DNA of 64,000 nt, from the NCBI GenBank assembly GCA_030248135.1, contig JASANC010000082.1, forward strand, positions 1-64,000, in the 5' to 3' direction. A model generated the notes under the pieces. The model saw nothing but the letters and a program-made list of their open reading frames with translations. It ran no database searches and was not told where the DNA came from. The position numbers and the translations under genes are program-made. This document shows positions 48,101 through 59,900 of this stretch, piece after piece (position 1 is the first letter of the stretch; every line of letters begins with the position of its first letter). Origin of the DNA: Theristus sp. LFF4_11. Taxonomy: Eukaryota > Nematoda > Chromadorea > Monhysterida > Xyalidae.

Positions 48101-51100
48101 GTAAAAACTGTCTCTTTCACCTTTTTGTTTGAAACTGACATAGTGAATGGTTATGGCTGAAACGTAAAAGTTATGGCTTGAAATGATGTGCGTTTTGAAG
48201 ATCTCGCGGAGCTTTTTCACGTACACTGCGTTAAAAGCAAGGGACTTGTCTGTTACGAATCTGTCGATGAGCAAATTTGTTCGCGAAAACTGAATCATTT
48301 TACACTCTAGATATACAAAATTACTTTTTTCAAGTTTCAGAACCATCACATTTGAAAACGCCAACAAAAAACTGCGGAGAAAATGAGCAAAATGTATCAA
48401 AATTGCTGAATTTAGAGCACCCACAAAGAGGAGTAAACATCAGATTCGAGTTGAGCATACCCAAAAACCCTAGTTCGGGTGGCTTGTTTATTTTTAGGGG
48501 CGTTATTTGCGAGTTTTACGATAGTTTTACTTGAAAACGATGTTGTTTGAAGGAAAAACAAAAAAACGAAAAAAAGCAATTTTGCAAAGCTTACCACCGA
48601 AAATATGTAAAAGTCCCTTGCTTTTAACGCAGTGTACGTGAAAAAACTCCGCGAGGTCTTGAAAACGCACATCATTTCAAGCCATAACTTTTACGTTTCA
48701 GCCATAACCATTCACTATGTCAGTTTCAAACAAAAAGGTGAAAGAGACAGTTTTAACCCAACTGGGTAAAATTGGGGTAAACAAAAGCACCAGTTTTAAA
48801 AACCAAAAACAGATCAACTTCAGCGGCGTAGAAAATTCCCGAGACAAATTAACAACAGTTTACAAGTGTAGTTCGCACACAAAAAGAAAAACGTCTACAG
48901 AAAAACCACAATAAAGATTTTTTACCCATTTATAAGGGTAAATAATGGGTCAATTGTAAAATTTAACTACAGATATAGATTCAGCGCATTCGGGTACTCC
49001 TAGAAAGTGGTTTTAAAGATTGTTTTAAAGCTTATTTGTTACTATGAAACGAAAACGTCTGAAAAAAAGGCAAAAAATCCATGTTTTACCCATTTTTGAG
49101 AAAGAAAATGGTCCGTTACAAAATATAATAACGGATTCAAGCACAGCGGTTGCGAAGCTATTAGAAAAGTCTTTTTAAAAAATCCACACTTAAAGTTAGA
49201 AATTAAACCAAAAAAAACTGAAAACGCTAAAAATGTTTTTGCAAAATTTTAGGGCAAAAAATGCCCGAGGCAAAAATCTAATGTCAGATTCGAATTGCGC
49301 AATCTCGAAACCCCCCTGGAGAATTAAAAATTAAAATTAAAAGTTGTTTCTATTGTTTTTTTCACTGTGGAATGAAAACGTATGAAAAAAGCAAAAAATC
49401 CACATTTTACCCCTTTTTGGGTGAAAGCAAGTGGTCAGTTGCAAAATATGAAAACGGATTCAAGTACAGCGGTTGTAAAGCTATTATAAAATAGCATTTT
49501 AAATAAAATCCACGCATAAAATTAAAACACTAAAACAAAAAACACTGAAAAACGCAAAAAAAATGTTTTTGCCCAATTTTAGAGCAAAAAAATGCCCGGG
49601 GCAAAAATCTAAGTTCAGATTCAAATTCAGCGACCCCGAAAACCCCCTGTAAAACTAAAAATGAAAATCAAAAAATTGTGTTTATGAGCTCAAAAACATG
49701 TTTTACAAAAAAATAGCAAAATTTTTCAAAAAAAAGTAATTTTGCGAAGCTTACCACGGAAAATAGGAAAAAGTCCCTTTATGTAGTGTACGTGTAAGTG
49801 AAAGAGCTCCGCGAGATCTTCAAAACGCACACTATTTCAAGCCCAAGCTTGTTTGCACCAATGTTGAAAATGCTGGTTGAAAATGGTATACTTCGCGAAA
49901 AATGGAAAGAAATCGAGGGTTTTTTGACTTATAAGCCCTAAAAGTGCTGCAAATAGGGGGAATTAGGGTATGGTTGCTAAGTGAAAATGAAGCGCCTTGT
50001 TGAGTTGTACAACCCCCTACCCTTAGTTAGAATATGATTCCATGGCCCGCTAGACCCCCCCACTTATTCGTGCAATCGGCGTTAAAATACTAAAATCGCG
50101 CTTCAAATATTAAAAAAAATCGGCAGCACGTTGGACATTCCGATCAGCGGTCGCGTCGGCACCCGACGGTACCTGGCGCCGGAAGTGCTGGACGACACAT
50201 TGCACGTGCAACACTTCGACGCGTACAGACGAGCGGACATCTACTCGTTGGCGTTGATCGTGTGGGAGATGTGCGCGCGCACCACCGTGCCCGCCATTGG
50301 TGAGTGCGTTCTGAAATGCACGCGCGAGTCTTTAGGTGCATTCATGAATGCAGTATTTCGTGACCGCATAGCTATGTTTCATGCAACACAGCTATGCGTC
50401 ACTAAATCTTGTTTCATGAATGTCGCTTTTCTCTGGCCTGTTCCTGGTAAAAGGGATCTGCCGGGGTAGCATAATTTGAGAATTCTAGGGTATGCCGGTA
50501 CAGTTAGGAGATCTTGGTTTTTTAATCAACTGTTTACCTATCTATGAGCGCATTGATTCTCGGGAGCCAAATGAAAGATGCTATTAAACGCCAGGTTTTA
50601 CGGCAGACAATGTTCGTTTTTCATCAAAGTGTCCGTACGTTTCATTATTGTCCTTTTTCTTTTCTCTGCAGTGACGGCGAACGCTTATCAGCCGCCGTAC
50701 TTCGAGTTTGTCGGCGAAGACCCGACGCAGGACGAAATGAGACGCGTGGTGTGCGAGCAGCTGAAGCGGCCCACCATGAATCCGGCGTGGAATGACGACG
50801 CGGTACGACTGGGGCGGTGGGGCTGAGTGATTTTTTTGGGAATTTTGTTTGACCATTTGCGATGTGGAATATCGCTCATGATTGGCAGTTATGGTAAAAC
50901 TGATCGGGTTTCTTTGGTATCGTCTCCCCTCCGTGGCTCCCAAACAGTCGGAATGACTAATGGAGATGCGCTGCGCTCCAGGAAGATGTTGATTGTTTGT
51001 TTGCGACACTGTTTAGAGTAAGCTGGCCAGTGGGGTTGATGAACACACGAGCTGCATGGCAGGTTGTCGAATGCCGAGCGAGCTCCGCAAGCAATGCTGC

Positions 51101-51569
51101 GGTCTCAGGCGGGATGCCCGGGGACCGGGAGCACAATTGAGCTCACTGAAATGTCCCGGTTTACCGACGGAGTCTGCGGCTGTGTGCCGCTCCACGCAGC
51201 CGCCCAGCTTATGAGTTTGCCATCACCAAAGTTGTGAAGTTCTCCGCATTATACGGTGTTTGTCACGTGTCGCAAACAAAAAAAACGAATAAATAATCCA
51301 GAAACGAAGTTTTTTCAATGGTTTTTGTTTCTCAGCGCTTGGACAAAGTGTGCACCGTGATGGCCGAGTGCTGGCGGGCGTCGCCGGCGGCGCGTCTCAC
51401 CGCGCTCCGCGTCCGGGAGACGGTGGCCACCTTGATGCGTCAGGCGTCCGATGAAACGACGGTGCAAGACAAGCAGCGGCTGCTGGATGTGCCAGAGGAG
51501 CCCGTCCGAGACAATCACTTGGTCGATCCACTGATTTCAGACGGCCAAAGGGTAGAGACGCGCGCGTGA
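42172..51569 (+). CDS. Type I TGF-beta/BMP receptor serine/threonine kinase, 12 exons
   Basis: Membrane receptor kinase; in this family a type II receptor phosphorylates the GS box, and the kinase then phosphorylates R-Smads. Exons: 42172-42487, 42846-42990, 43330-43456, 43922-44070, 44310-44413, 45008-45123, 45374-45494, 45735-45902, 46194-46302, 50127-50299, 50672-50802, 51336-51569; 630 aa with continuous phase. Seen in order: signal peptide (1-20), a long acidic linker, a cysteine-rich three-finger ectodomain (about 116-195, starting CNC), a membrane helix (about 212-235), a GS box [12 protein letters not shown] (about 273-285), glycine loop GIGRYG (303-308), VAVK lysine K323, HRDLKSKN (D424), DLG (442-444) and APE (469-471). 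GS box plus DLG marks a type I receptor. The ectodomain ends [12 protein letters not shown], not the usual CC-x-x-D-x-C-N. Intron 9 (3.8 kb) is almost entirely a giant palindrome. I cannot say whether it is the nematode SMA-6 or DAF-1 type. Confidence 0.94.
44772..44912. mobile_element. Palindromic MITE related to 58273-58482
   Basis: Begins gaagcccgtttatacctgac and ends gtcaggtacaaacgggcc. It shares the TGTTATTGCAT and ACGTACGTCGACGTGCG core with the 58,273 copy. In receptor intron 5. Confidence 0.75.
46605..46695. mobile_element. Hairpin MITE, copy 6
   Basis: In receptor intron 9, just left of the giant palindrome. TAA AGCGACATTCATG at the left; the right end is slightly decayed. Confidence 0.82.
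46755..50081. mobile_element. TTAA-bounded 3.3-kb palindromic (foldback) element in receptor intron 9
   Basis: Left arm (about 46755-48248) and right arm (about 48610-50081) are near-perfect inverted copies separated by about 360 bp. The outer ends are CGCCGATTGCACG and CGTGCAATCGGCG, with TTAA at 46751-46754 and 50082-50085. Within each arm a degenerate unit of roughly 300 bp recurs (gggggttttcg..., agatttttgccccgggcat..., aacactgaaaaacgc...). One such unit also occurs alone at about 21,660-22,030. No transposase frame is visible. TTAA targets are used by piggyBac-type and Kolobok-type elements; class is otherwise unknown. Confidence 0.85.
50335..50430. mobile_element. Hairpin MITE, copy 7
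   Basis: In receptor intron 10, about 35 bases after the 5' splice site of exon 10. Stem ATTTCGTGACCGCATAGCTATG / CATAGCTATGCGTCACTAAAT in diverged form. Confidence 0.8.
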
Positions 51570-51953
51570 GAATTCGATATTGGTCGAAATTGATTTTTTG
51601 TTAAGTTTTTTTTGCTGTATGGCAAAAAATGTGCGTTTTTGTGGTCGTTAGTGGTTGTTTTTGTGGCATCCAGTGAAACAGTGTACCGGTCCCGGTGGTA
51701 CTGTTGTTGTTGTTGTTTTGAAATCATGACCGCCACTGAGAATAGGCGTCGCATTCAATGTAGCGTCAGTCACAGACTTGTGAACTTATAAAAGGTCTGG
51801 TTCGCTCGGTTCGCTGTTGCACTACAGTCTCAAACGCATAAAATGACAACTTTGCACAACCGAACGATACGGTTTGCATACTGGCTGAATTGTGCCATTT
51901 GGTGCGTTTAAATTGTGCAACCACTAAAATATTAGTTGCGTGTAACTAGCATG

Positions 51954-52741
51954 TAGGGTTGGCATGGTAAAAATACCGGTTTTTTTACCGGTAAAAAAAC
52001 ACGTATTTATACGCGTTTTTTTACCAGGGCAAAAAAAGTGCCTTGAAAAAAACGGGAAAAAGACCGTTTCTGTATTTTTCCGGTTTTTTTCGTATTTTTC
52101 CGGTTTTTTTCAATTTCGGACCCTGAGTTTTTATATCATTTTTGATGAGAAAATGAGAAAATCTGTGACCAAAAAATATGATGACGAAATTGACACTGAT
52201 GTTTGAAAGAACTGTTAAGCGATGTGCAAGAATCGGCTGAAGCTGCCGCTGAGCTGAAAATTTCAAAAATTCTAAATGTCGCTCAACATTGTCTTTCTTA
52301 CACAATTACTGATTTGTTTTCTTTTTAATCTGAATTCTGAACTGACTGAACTGATTCGGTTTAACTGCGTTATTGCAGCAAATTGTGTTCGACTATTGTG
52401 ACCAAAGACTGTCCGGTGAAAACGCTGTGATTTTTTCCTATGTAATTGGTGGACAATAAATTATTGAGCAAAAGATAATGTTCGATTTATTGCTGACCTT
52501 TTGGGTTTTCAAGCCCAAACATAATTTATTTTCTTTGTTGGTGCACGATATTTTGAACAAAGCATTCTGAAAGTTGTTTTCACAAGTCCTGGTTCAAGTT
52601 AAAAGTCGGCTGCGAGAAATATGTGGGTTTTTACAACTTTTTGGCTTTCGTTTTTTTTTCGGTAAAATTACCGTAATTTTACCGGTAAAAATACAGGTTT
52701 TTTTACCACGATTTGAAAAAAACGGTATTTTGCCAACCCTA
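51954..52741. mobile_element. hAT-like non-autonomous element, 788 bp, second copy
   Basis: The same sequence as the 39842-40626 element in the opposite orientation and nearly identical. Ends are TAGGGTTGGCA and TGCCAACCCTA. Target duplication ctagcatg (8 bp) is at 51946-51953 and 52742-52749. It lies between the receptor kinase gene and GET1. High similarity of the two copies suggests recent movement. Confidence 0.92.
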
Positions 52742-53717
52742 CTAGCATGCAATTCTTGTAAATATCAGTTTTTACATCTGTTATTTCTGTAATTCCTGCT
52801 AGTTTTTGTCACCGTTTTGCCAACTTCTTACAACTTTGTTGAATGTTCTCAATATTTTTTGTAAGACTGTGAGAATTTGTTTGTTCTTGTAGATAGATAT
52901 ATCGAAAAACAATATTTTTCGTTTGTATCAGTTGAATTTTCTATTCATTTTACGATGGACTTCTCTCTTCCAAGTCCACAAGTGATACATTGCAAAAATT
53001 CTTGATTTTTAAAATTTTAATTTTGTGTCAAACTGTGAAAAATTGATTCATTTCTCAGTTGTCTGACGTGGCATTACGTAATTGATTGTCATAAATATTC
53101 ATATTCAAATTGTATCTTTGTTGTCACAATTGTAAAAAGTGTGAAACTTGAAATATTGCTTGCTTGAGCTGATTGTTCCGTATTTCTAAACTTCTAGTGG
53201 TTGCTTTAAATTTAGTTTGAATCACTGCGATTGTTTTCCATGCAGTTTTAATTCTTACTCTGCTATCTTTTACCTGACCTGTGAAAGCTGACAAAAATCA
53301 CAAAAAATCGGTCTCATAAATTGCTGATCACGCAATTTTTGATAAACGTTAATTGATTAATGATTGACATTAATAAAAAAAGAAAACGTTACCGTGTTTG
53401 TGGAATTTCTGCTTTGTTCTGCATTTGGGGTTTGCCGCCCGCTGATGCACCGCTTTGGTGCGTTGGTTGCATACTGACTGAGACACAGGACATGTGATTT
53501 GAACAATGCTGATTGGTCACAATTGAATTGGAGGCGCACAAAACGAACTGCTCCAAAACCAGCATCGTTCAAACACAGGTTTTTGATTCGATTAGCATTC
53601 ATTCCAGGTTTTTGATTGCTTCAATATCAATCACAAAACAGCAGGGTTGAAATTAACAAAAAAACAGGTGTAAAAAATGAACGCGTTTCCTTTGAGAACA
53701 ATCTCTCGGTCATTTTT

Positions 53718-53733
53718 AGCGTTTTTTTTTCAG
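53718..53733 (+). promoter_or_regulatory. Possible trans-splice acceptor before GET1
   Basis: A run of T then cag ends 20 bases before the GET1 ATG at 53754, with no coding exon upstream. It reads as a 3' splice site for either a spliced leader or a 5' UTR intron. Confidence 0.45.
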
Positions 53734-53753
53734 AAAACCCCCAAAAAACAATC

Positions 53754-56242
53754 ATGGACGCAGAATCAGTGCTCAAGCCACAGCTGCACCGCCACGACGA
53801 AACGTCCATCGGCGAACCGGAGGGCTCGTTCGTGTGCGTGCCGGTTTTCGTGTTTCTCGCGTTTTGCGCCGCAGCACCGACGTTCGCGCCGAAATTGGCG
53901 AGATTTGTGCGTTTTTTTAATTTTCTTTTTTATTTTGTGATCGGGAGGGAAGAGATGCAGAATTGCTGGATTGAGGTTAGCTGAACCTTAAATGAAACCA
54001 ATAAAACATTAGTGGACGAAGTTTGTTTTCCATTTTTTCACAGCTACTTCAATTTGAAAACTACATGCGGTGAACACCAAATCTTGCGGGTCAAATTTGT
54101 TTTGTTTTTTTGCATATTTTTTCTGATTTTTCAGTTCGCAAGTCGCCTTTCGCAAACCGGCGCAGAGGAGGAGTTGCTGCGAGAGTTGCGCATCCAGCAT
54201 AAACAGGTTGGCCGGGTGGTAGCGCGTTGGACTCTGGTCTGTGCGCTCGGGGATCGAGCCCTGCCGAGGGGTGTATAGGCACTTAATGACAGAGAAAACT
54301 CGATGGGCGCCCTACTCGACGGCGTTTTGTAACAAATTCCTCCCGTTTTGTTTTTTCGCCAGGCTCTCGACGAACTGTCGCTATTATCGCAAGTGGACGA
54401 ATTCGCCGCGCACGCTCGCAAGCAGCGCGAGATCGACGCGCTGAAACAACAGATCGCAGCGAAATGTAGGCGAACAAGAAAAAAGTGTTTTTAAACCGTG
54501 TTAAATTTCGCAATTGTTCCCAGCACCCAGTTGCCAAAACTTGGTCCTCGGAACCAATCAGAAATACAGTGAAAGTTTTTTTTAAGTAGAGCGAATTTTT
54601 TGAGTTTTGCGAAGTGCAATTATGCGATATCATCGTCCAATAGTTTTCAACTATCAAAAGTTCCGAAAATTCTTAAGAAAGAAAACCGGTGTCTTTATTT
54701 TCGCAAGAAAAAAAACGGATATAAAACCAGATTTTAAAGGTTTTGTTTCCAATGCCAACCGAATGTGCAACATAACAGAACGTACTGTTTTCAGACAAAG
54801 ACTTTTTGTTTTTTAGCATCCTCTTGCAAAACGCGCCAATTCAAATGGAACGTCTCCGTACAGCTAGCAGTTTACGTGCCAATGGTTGGTGCAATTGTAG
54901 TGCCGTCGGGTGTCCAATATTTTTATTGAAAGGCCAAATTCACTTTGAAGTGCGCTGACTGGCTGCATCTTTCTGGTATGGCCAACCAGCGTGCCTGAAT
55001 TTTAAACCAGCGAACGGCGAATGCAAGTGTCAAGTTTGTACCGAACTGCACTGATCTGCGTTTCACAATTTTTGTGTCGAAAAAATTGCCGTGCGCGTTG
55101 GTTGTTTGCCCATTGGCTTAGCTTTGCTGCTTGTTTTTTTCAAATCTTGTTAGTGCAGACGAAAACGTGCGCACAAACAAAGCTGACAACTAAAAATTTT
55201 GTACTTGACTGTGCAGAAACAGCTATATGCAGTGCGGTGTAAACAAACACAAAAAATCCGCCGTTTTCACCGCCCACAAAAAATGTCTGCTGGTGTGCTT
55301 TTATTTGGACGTGTCATAGCGACATGTGTGTGCGCTGTGTCATGTTTTTGCTTGTATCCACATTTTGTGGAATTTGAAAAAAATCTGTTTTTGTGCTTTC
55401 CCAATTTTTCACCATTACTTCAAAACACGGAAAGATCCAATTTTTTCCTTATTGACGATGGCATATTTCCTGTACAAAATGCTGATTGCTTGCGTTGTTT
55501 GTATGTCTGTTTGATTGGTCATATACCACGAATTAGCGTGCTGTATTGAGATCACCGGCTAGCGTTGTGTATCCACTGTGCGTTTTTCCTGTAGCAACTT
55601 CAACTTTAACATTTCTGCGACATCAAGAACAACACAATTTTTTTCATTTCATTTGTGTTCCGTTTCATTTCGCAATAAAGAACGTTGCACTTTCGTTCAC
55701 TCAGGTGCTGATCTGTCTGTTCGAGACGTTCGCCACTGCCGGCCACCCGGTGGCGCGCGTGCGTGCCAACTGGTTCTACCCATTCAATGCCATTCTGGCG
55801 TTTCCCGGCGGCAAATACGACCATGACTATGGTCGGTGGAGGAGATTGGCAGTTTTTATGGCGCACAGTTTAGAGAGACTGGACACGGGAACATTTGCTG
55901 AAAACTGAAAACTGTTGGACCAATAAGCAATATTTTGAATCCGGCTCGCTGATTGGCTGCATCTCGTTTTTTTTGTCCGATAATCGACTCGAATCTCATA
56001 ACGCACCAAATCTCTTCGGCCAGTCTCTTTACGCTGTTCATTTTTTCATCACATGAAGTAATTTTACGGTTGATTTTACTGAAAAGTGATTGAAAGTTTC
56101 ACTAAAGTTGAACTAAACTGATTGATTTTACAAAAATTGAAAAAAAGGATTGATTATTTATTTATTTGCAGCCGATGTCAGTTTCGCGACGCTGTCCGTC
56201 TTGATGTTGTGGTTTGGGCGGTTGGCATCTGGGATGGCGTGA
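53754..56242 (+). CDS. get1: GET1/WRB-type tail-anchored protein insertase subunit, 6 exons
   Basis: ER membrane protein that, with GET2/CAML, receives tail-anchored proteins from GET3/TRC40. Exons: 53754-53906, 54135-54206, 54363-54465, 54817-54884, 55705-55831, 56172-56242; 197 aa with continuous phase. Layout fits the family: a first membrane helix (about 28-48, FVCVPVFVFLAFCAAAP), a cytosolic coiled coil rich in E, L, R and Q (about 52-110) that includes the conserved VDEFAAHARKQREID, then a second helix (VSVQLAVYVPMVLICLF), a WFYPFNAILAFPGG turn and a short third helix ending LWFGRLASGMA. In relatives the coiled coil is the GET3-binding part. A 3' splice site ends at 53733, 20 bases before the ATG. 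AATAAA occurs at 56625-56630 and 56722-56727. The weakest join is exon 4 to 5, because several donors are possible; the one used keeps phase and matches the family. Confidence 0.88.
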
Positions 56243-56919
56243 ATGAAGTTTTGAAGCTTTTCATATTTGAAAATTACGATGCAGAACATACGATACTGAA
56301 TAGATCTGAATTCATTTGAAAGTTTTTGTTCAACTCAGTTGTGTTCATTTGTTTGGTTGTATTCGGAGTTTATGCAAGGATGTGAGATTGATCTCTTTTT
56401 TACGTTTTTCATTTGTTAGATATCTGTGTTGTGCTGGGCACATTTTTTTCGTACTTTGCAGCAAAATGGCATTTTCCACATCAACAGTTTTCAAATTTTA
56501 CATGTTTGCATTGCAGTTCATTCAATTTGTTTTCCGTTCGTTTGTCTGAAGCTGGTTTCACCTGTGCCCTTTTAAAGTTAACCAGTTGTAGCTGTGGCTT
56601 GTGTTTTGGTTGGTTCTTTTCTTGAATAAAATTTAGTTGACACTGGAAGTTATTTTTTATTCATGTGATGGTTTGAGACCAACCATGTAAAAAATGGTTA
56701 AATGTTTACTTATTTCAATTGAATAAAGTGTGGTGTCCGAACGTTCTTTTGTATACACAGCGCTGATTGGCTGTTTGTTTGACAATGGATTTCCTCAATC
56801 AGTCTTGTCTGATCAATTGACTAATTAATCAATCACCGAAATCAATGCTTATTTTTAACACTGACACAACCCAAGTTCAAGCTTGAAATTCACAGTTCAC
56901 AAACTTCCGAACGAAAAAA

Positions 56920-59900
56920 ATGGCCACGAAACGAAAACTGGCTTGTGACTCGAGCTCCGGCGAAAAGTGTGAGGAGAACTCCCCGGAGAACTTTCCGGAC
57001 ACCCTGGCCGGTTTCGGGTTGCATTTCACGGACGACGGAAAACTGCGGCAAATTCAAAACGGCCAAGCGTTTCAGTTTGACGTGTTTGACGGCGACCAGA
57101 AACGCAATCAGAAGCGATACGAAGCGCTTGGCGACGTTGGTCGTTTGTTTTTTTGTTGTTTTTTCACACTGCAATCGCCGGCAAATCTGTCAAGTTGAAT
57201 TTCTGTCAATGGGGCATTCATGAACTAGTATTTAGTGTGACCGCGTAGCTGCACGTCACCAAACGCTGCTTCATGAATGCCGCTTCATTGAACTGGAATC
57301 AATTGAGTTTTCATTCGTGCTTTGCTTTACAAAAGCAATTTATTTGGTGGAATTGGTGAACAAATGTCCAATTCCAGGTGATCACGGAGCATATCTACGG
57401 TTTGATGGAAAACGATTACGGCCTTCAACGCCTGAAACTGCCGGTTGGTTGCGAAATGCGACTGACTTGTTCAAATAAACCGACTATAATTTTCTTTCAA
57501 GTCAACGTTGTTTTCCAACGAATAAAAACGCTTTTTTGAATTGAATTTTTTTTTCTCAGATCGATGCATCACCAAGCGAGCCCACGTCGTTTATTTTCGC
57601 CAGTGAAAATTTCGCGAATGCTACGCATCTATTGGTTCTGATTCACGGCAGCGGTGCGGTGCGCGCGGGCCTCTGGGCCAGGAGGTGAAGTCCTAGTCTG
57701 AAGACTGGTTACTTTTGCTTCGCACGCGGTTACCAATCTGAATGTTTTGTATGATGCACAGCACAAATAAACACAGCCACACACGCGATATTGCTAGACT
57801 GCACACGACTTTTGTGTGGTGTGTATTTGTTTGTAATGTGACATCGGACTAGAAACCCTTGTTGAATAGAGTGCTCTGGTCTTCAGACTAGAACGTTTGT
57901 TGCATTTTTTTATTCAGTTTCAGTTGCGCTAAGTTTGCATAGAACTGTTACAATTTCGATTTTGAGATTGACGCGTGTTGTGTTTTTTGGAAGCAGGCCT
58001 CAATATGCGACAAGATTGTGCGTCTTGTTTTCGGGTGTACTGCTCTTCTTTAATTGCAGTCTTGTCATCAACGACTCACTTGAGAGCGGCAGCCAATTGC
58101 CCTATATCGACCGGGCTCAAACTAGGAGCTGGGCGGTGCTGGTACTGAACACGAACTTGCATCGCGCGGCCGACTCTACTGGACGCTTACGCTACATCAG
58201 GGTTCGGGTTTGGTTTGGTTTTGTTTGGTCCACTTTTTGTACAATAAAATCTTCAATCTTCATCTAAACCGCCTAAAGGCCCGTTCTCATACTGACGTAT
58301 GCTGACGTACGTCGACGTACGGTTAAAGACACGTCTCCATGAACGGTAATATGCAATAACACAAGACCTGAAGTGCCGTGACGTGCCGTGCCGTACATGC
58401 ATACATTTGTATGAACGGCATTATGCAATAACACGGCACCTAAAGTGATGTGCCGCATGCGTCCGTATGAACGGGCCTTTACTAAACAAACCACCGCCGT
58501 CGTTCGCAGCACAACGAGGACCCGGTCAGTCACGCCGAGTACGTCTGGGGACAGCTGCTGCTGCCATCTGCCGCGCGTTCGATCGCGCTGGTGGCGCACA
58601 GTGCCGGCGGATTCGTCACGTGCAGTCTGGTTCGGCGTTTGGCCACTTTGGCGTTTTGCTTGCAGTTTCTGATGGTTTTTTTTCATAGCTCTGCTGTTAT
58701 TCAATATTCATGTGCAATACTCGTGGTGTTCAGTACGACGGCATGGCATTGTTGTTGTACGAAATGACGTCACATATATGTACTTTGAAAGCCAGCCATG
58801 TCTCTGTGTGTCGCTGCATTCAAAAGAACTCAATCAAACTGAGTGTCCACTGCTTTTGAACGGCCAAAACGGACAATGTTCAAAGCAAATGACGTCATTT
58901 CAATCAGTCGTGTTTTGGTAAATAAACAATGGGTGTCAAATGACTGCGTTTCGGTTTTTTGTCAGGCACGTCGATTCTGCGACGACTTTCGGTCGCGCGT
59001 GAAAGCGGTTTGTCTTACTGATTCGTCGTACAGCACACCGGAAAACACCGATTCCGAGTGGTGGCAACATTTGATGCAGGTGAAATGGCGGACATTTTTG
59101 GATCCGTTTTCCATCTGTCTTGATTTTGGTGTTCGAAAACTAGCTTGGTTGATTTTCTGGAGCAGTCTGCTGAATTAAATGCTGATTGGTTGGTTTGCAT
59201 TTGTTTTGTTCGTGTATTTCTGGTCTAACTCATTCATGGCGCCGATGTGTTTGGGTTGTTTTCGGTTGTGGTAGTTTTTTTTTTAATTTAGCTTTTAGTC
59301 CAGACATCCGATTACTAATTGTGTTTACAGTACAGGGTGGGCCAAAAAAAGGTTCCATTTTCAAACTGCTGTCACTGGCTGGTATTTCAATATTATGAGC
59401 TGAAATTTTCAGCATTGATAAAACATGTGATGCCATTTTTCTGACAAAATTTTTATCCAGTTTGGTCAAGTAGATTCAGTTTTACAGCACAATGTTTAAA
59501 AATTCCCAAATTTTCAAAAAAAAACGGATTTTTATCCAAGAATTTAACAGCTCATAGACATCCAAATCATCATCAAGGTTTGTCGTCCGGCAGCGGCTGG
59601 ATGGAATTTTACGCGAAACTGGCGAGTCACTGTAGAAAAACTTTCAGATTGCTCCCATCAGATAGCACACCAGACCCGTTGTTCTGCTGTCCACTTAACC
59701 ATGACGAAACTGCAGAAAACTGAAACTGAAACACTGTTTTTATTCAAACCGCAGAAAAACTTTTCAAAAGAAACAAATTAACAGACAGAGCAACACAGAA
59801 AACAAAAAATCAACTGAACAATTCTTTCTGTCGCAGTCGCATGGCTGCTGACTCGAGTCCGTTGTGAAACATCCGAATTTCGCTCGAGGTGCTCAAATGC

